From: CAYLLT01 sp964591605
Lineage (GTDB): Bacteria > Planctomycetota > Phycisphaerae > UBA1845 > PWPN01
Assembly: GCA_964591605.1 (NCBI GenBank)
Contig: CAZQEN010000451.1
Span: forward strand, 1-5,219
Direction of reading: 5' to 3'
Length of the DNA stretch: 5,219 bases
Below the pieces are notes generated by a model that was not told the origin of the DNA, ran no database searches, and worked only from the letters and a program-made list of their open reading frames with translations. The translations under genes were made by a program, and so were the position numbers. This document shows, piece after piece, positions 4,689 through 5,219 of the stretch (position 1 is its first letter; each line of letters begins with the position of its first letter).

Positions 4689-5219
4689 GCAACGATTCGT
4701 CAACAAGCATCAGGCCCGCATCACGGGCGTGATTTCCTGTTTCGATCGGATTCTGTTCAAGGGCCATCTGCCGCTGGGCTGGCCGGGTGCTATGGAAGGT
4801 TTCATATCGCGCCAGGGGCTGCGGATCAAGGATTTCGGGCATTTTGTCTGCCAACAGTCCGAGCGGATCAAGCAACATGCCAGGGTCATGGCGCAGCGAA
4901 CCAAGAGGCCCTACATTCATCTCAACAGCCCGTGTCGCAAGGAGAATGTCGCTCAGTCCATCTGCCGCAAGGACGCGGTCACTGAAGGATTGGTCTGCAT
5001 TCTGGCTGCCGTTGAGACTTGTCACAGTTTCAAGCTGGCCCACGGGGATGGTCGTCCCCGGCTGGTCTTCGCCCGCCGTAAGTGCCTGTGCCTGTATTTT
5101 TACTTCGTCGATCGTGAGTTCGGTCTGCTGCACGTGCGCATCACGTCCTGGTTTCCCTTCATGATCCAGGTCTGCCTCAACGGCCACGACTGGCTGGCCC
5201 GCAAGATGGAGCGCCATGG
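4687..5219 (+). CDS. Conserved uncharacterised protein, possibly mobile-element-associated (3' end outside the window)
   Basis: A frame of 177 complete codons is open from GTG at 4687 to the right edge. AAGGAG at 4675-4680 lies 6 nt before the GTG. The protein begins QRFVNKHQARITGVISCFDR (residues 2-21), followed by LFKGHLP at 23-29, IKDFGHFV at 47-54, RPYIHL at 74-79 and EGLVCILAAVE at 100-110. Its most striking block is 131-176: RKCLCLYFYFVDREFG at 131-146, RITSWFPFMIQVCLNGHDW at 151-169 (split here as RITSWFPFMI / QVCLNGHDW) and ARKMERH at 171-177. I recognise this pattern from a family of roughly 450-550-aa proteins, usually labelled hypothetical. I recall them as multi-copy in planctomycetes, anammox bacteria and other environmental lineages. 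That history fits a transposon-borne gene, but I know of no demonstrated activity and see no DDE, HUH or recombinase signature in this part. It is basic and Cys/His-rich. It is divergent from the hemerythrin gene. Confidence 0.82.
   Translation, partial: MQRFVNKHQARITGVISCFDRILFKGHLPLGWPGAMEGFISRQGLRIKDFGHFVCQQSERIKQHARVMAQRTKRPYIHLNSPCRKENVAQSICRKDAVTEGLVCILAAVETCHSFKLAHGDGRPRLVFARRKCLCLYFYFVDREFGLLHVRITSWFPFMIQVCLNGHDWLARKMERH

Noticed and set aside
4615..5217. A 200-codon minus-strand frame at the right edge
   Set aside because: It is antisense to the uncharacterised ORF, whose plus-strand frame has a Shine-Dalgarno and a recognisable conserved pattern. The minus-strand product has none.

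Overview
The window most likely comes from a GC-rich member of the Planctomycetota (Phycisphaerae-like), probably an environmental genome. Two things suggest this. One is a secreted protein ending in two degenerate, aspartate-rich dockerin/EF-hand-type calcium loops. The other is a secreted repeat protein with a 'TYQGRL' N-terminal domain and an 'FRIDHPDDPQNKYLLHYAAESPEV' type C-terminus (split here as FRIDHPDDPQ / NKYLLHYAAESPEV). Both styles are typical of that phylum. This is recognition from memory, not a database result.

Left third (1-2235, minus strand): a two-gene secreted-protein block. The upstream gene (2222 to 1686) encodes a 178-aa exported dockerin-like protein. After a 157-bp gap comes a large exported protein (1528 running off the left edge; 509 codons seen). 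Its centre is ten tandem copies of a 26-residue Gly/Ser-rich unit. Both genes have strong Shine-Dalgarno sequences.

Middle (2235-3015): about 780 bp with no gene I can support. It holds an AT-rich 20-bp palindrome that carries a -35-like TTGACA on both strands, plus two good hairpins. It is best read as the promoter and leader region of the secreted-protein block plus the 3' flank of the next operon.

Right-middle (3016-4600, minus strand): a compact three-gene cluster in transcription order. It encodes a hemerythrin (HHE, di-iron) protein, a DinB-superfamily putative metalloenzyme that overlaps the first gene by 4 bp (ATGA), and, after 128 bp, a small pyridoxamine-phosphate-oxidase-like FMN-binding protein. 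All three are small cytoplasmic cofactor or metal-binding proteins, which suggests a redox or small-molecule (O2, NO, thiol) response unit. No substrate can be read from the sequence.

Right edge (4633-5219, plus strand): a divergent GTG-initiated ORF, cut by the window edge (177 codons seen). It belongs to a conserved but, to my knowledge, functionally uncharacterised family that I remember as often multi-copy in planctomycetes and other environmental bacteria. Its ribosome-binding site and start codon lie inside the 3' arm of a 22-bp interrupted hairpin. This ORF with its hairpin, less than 90 bp from the start of the hemerythrin operon, is the most interesting part of the window.
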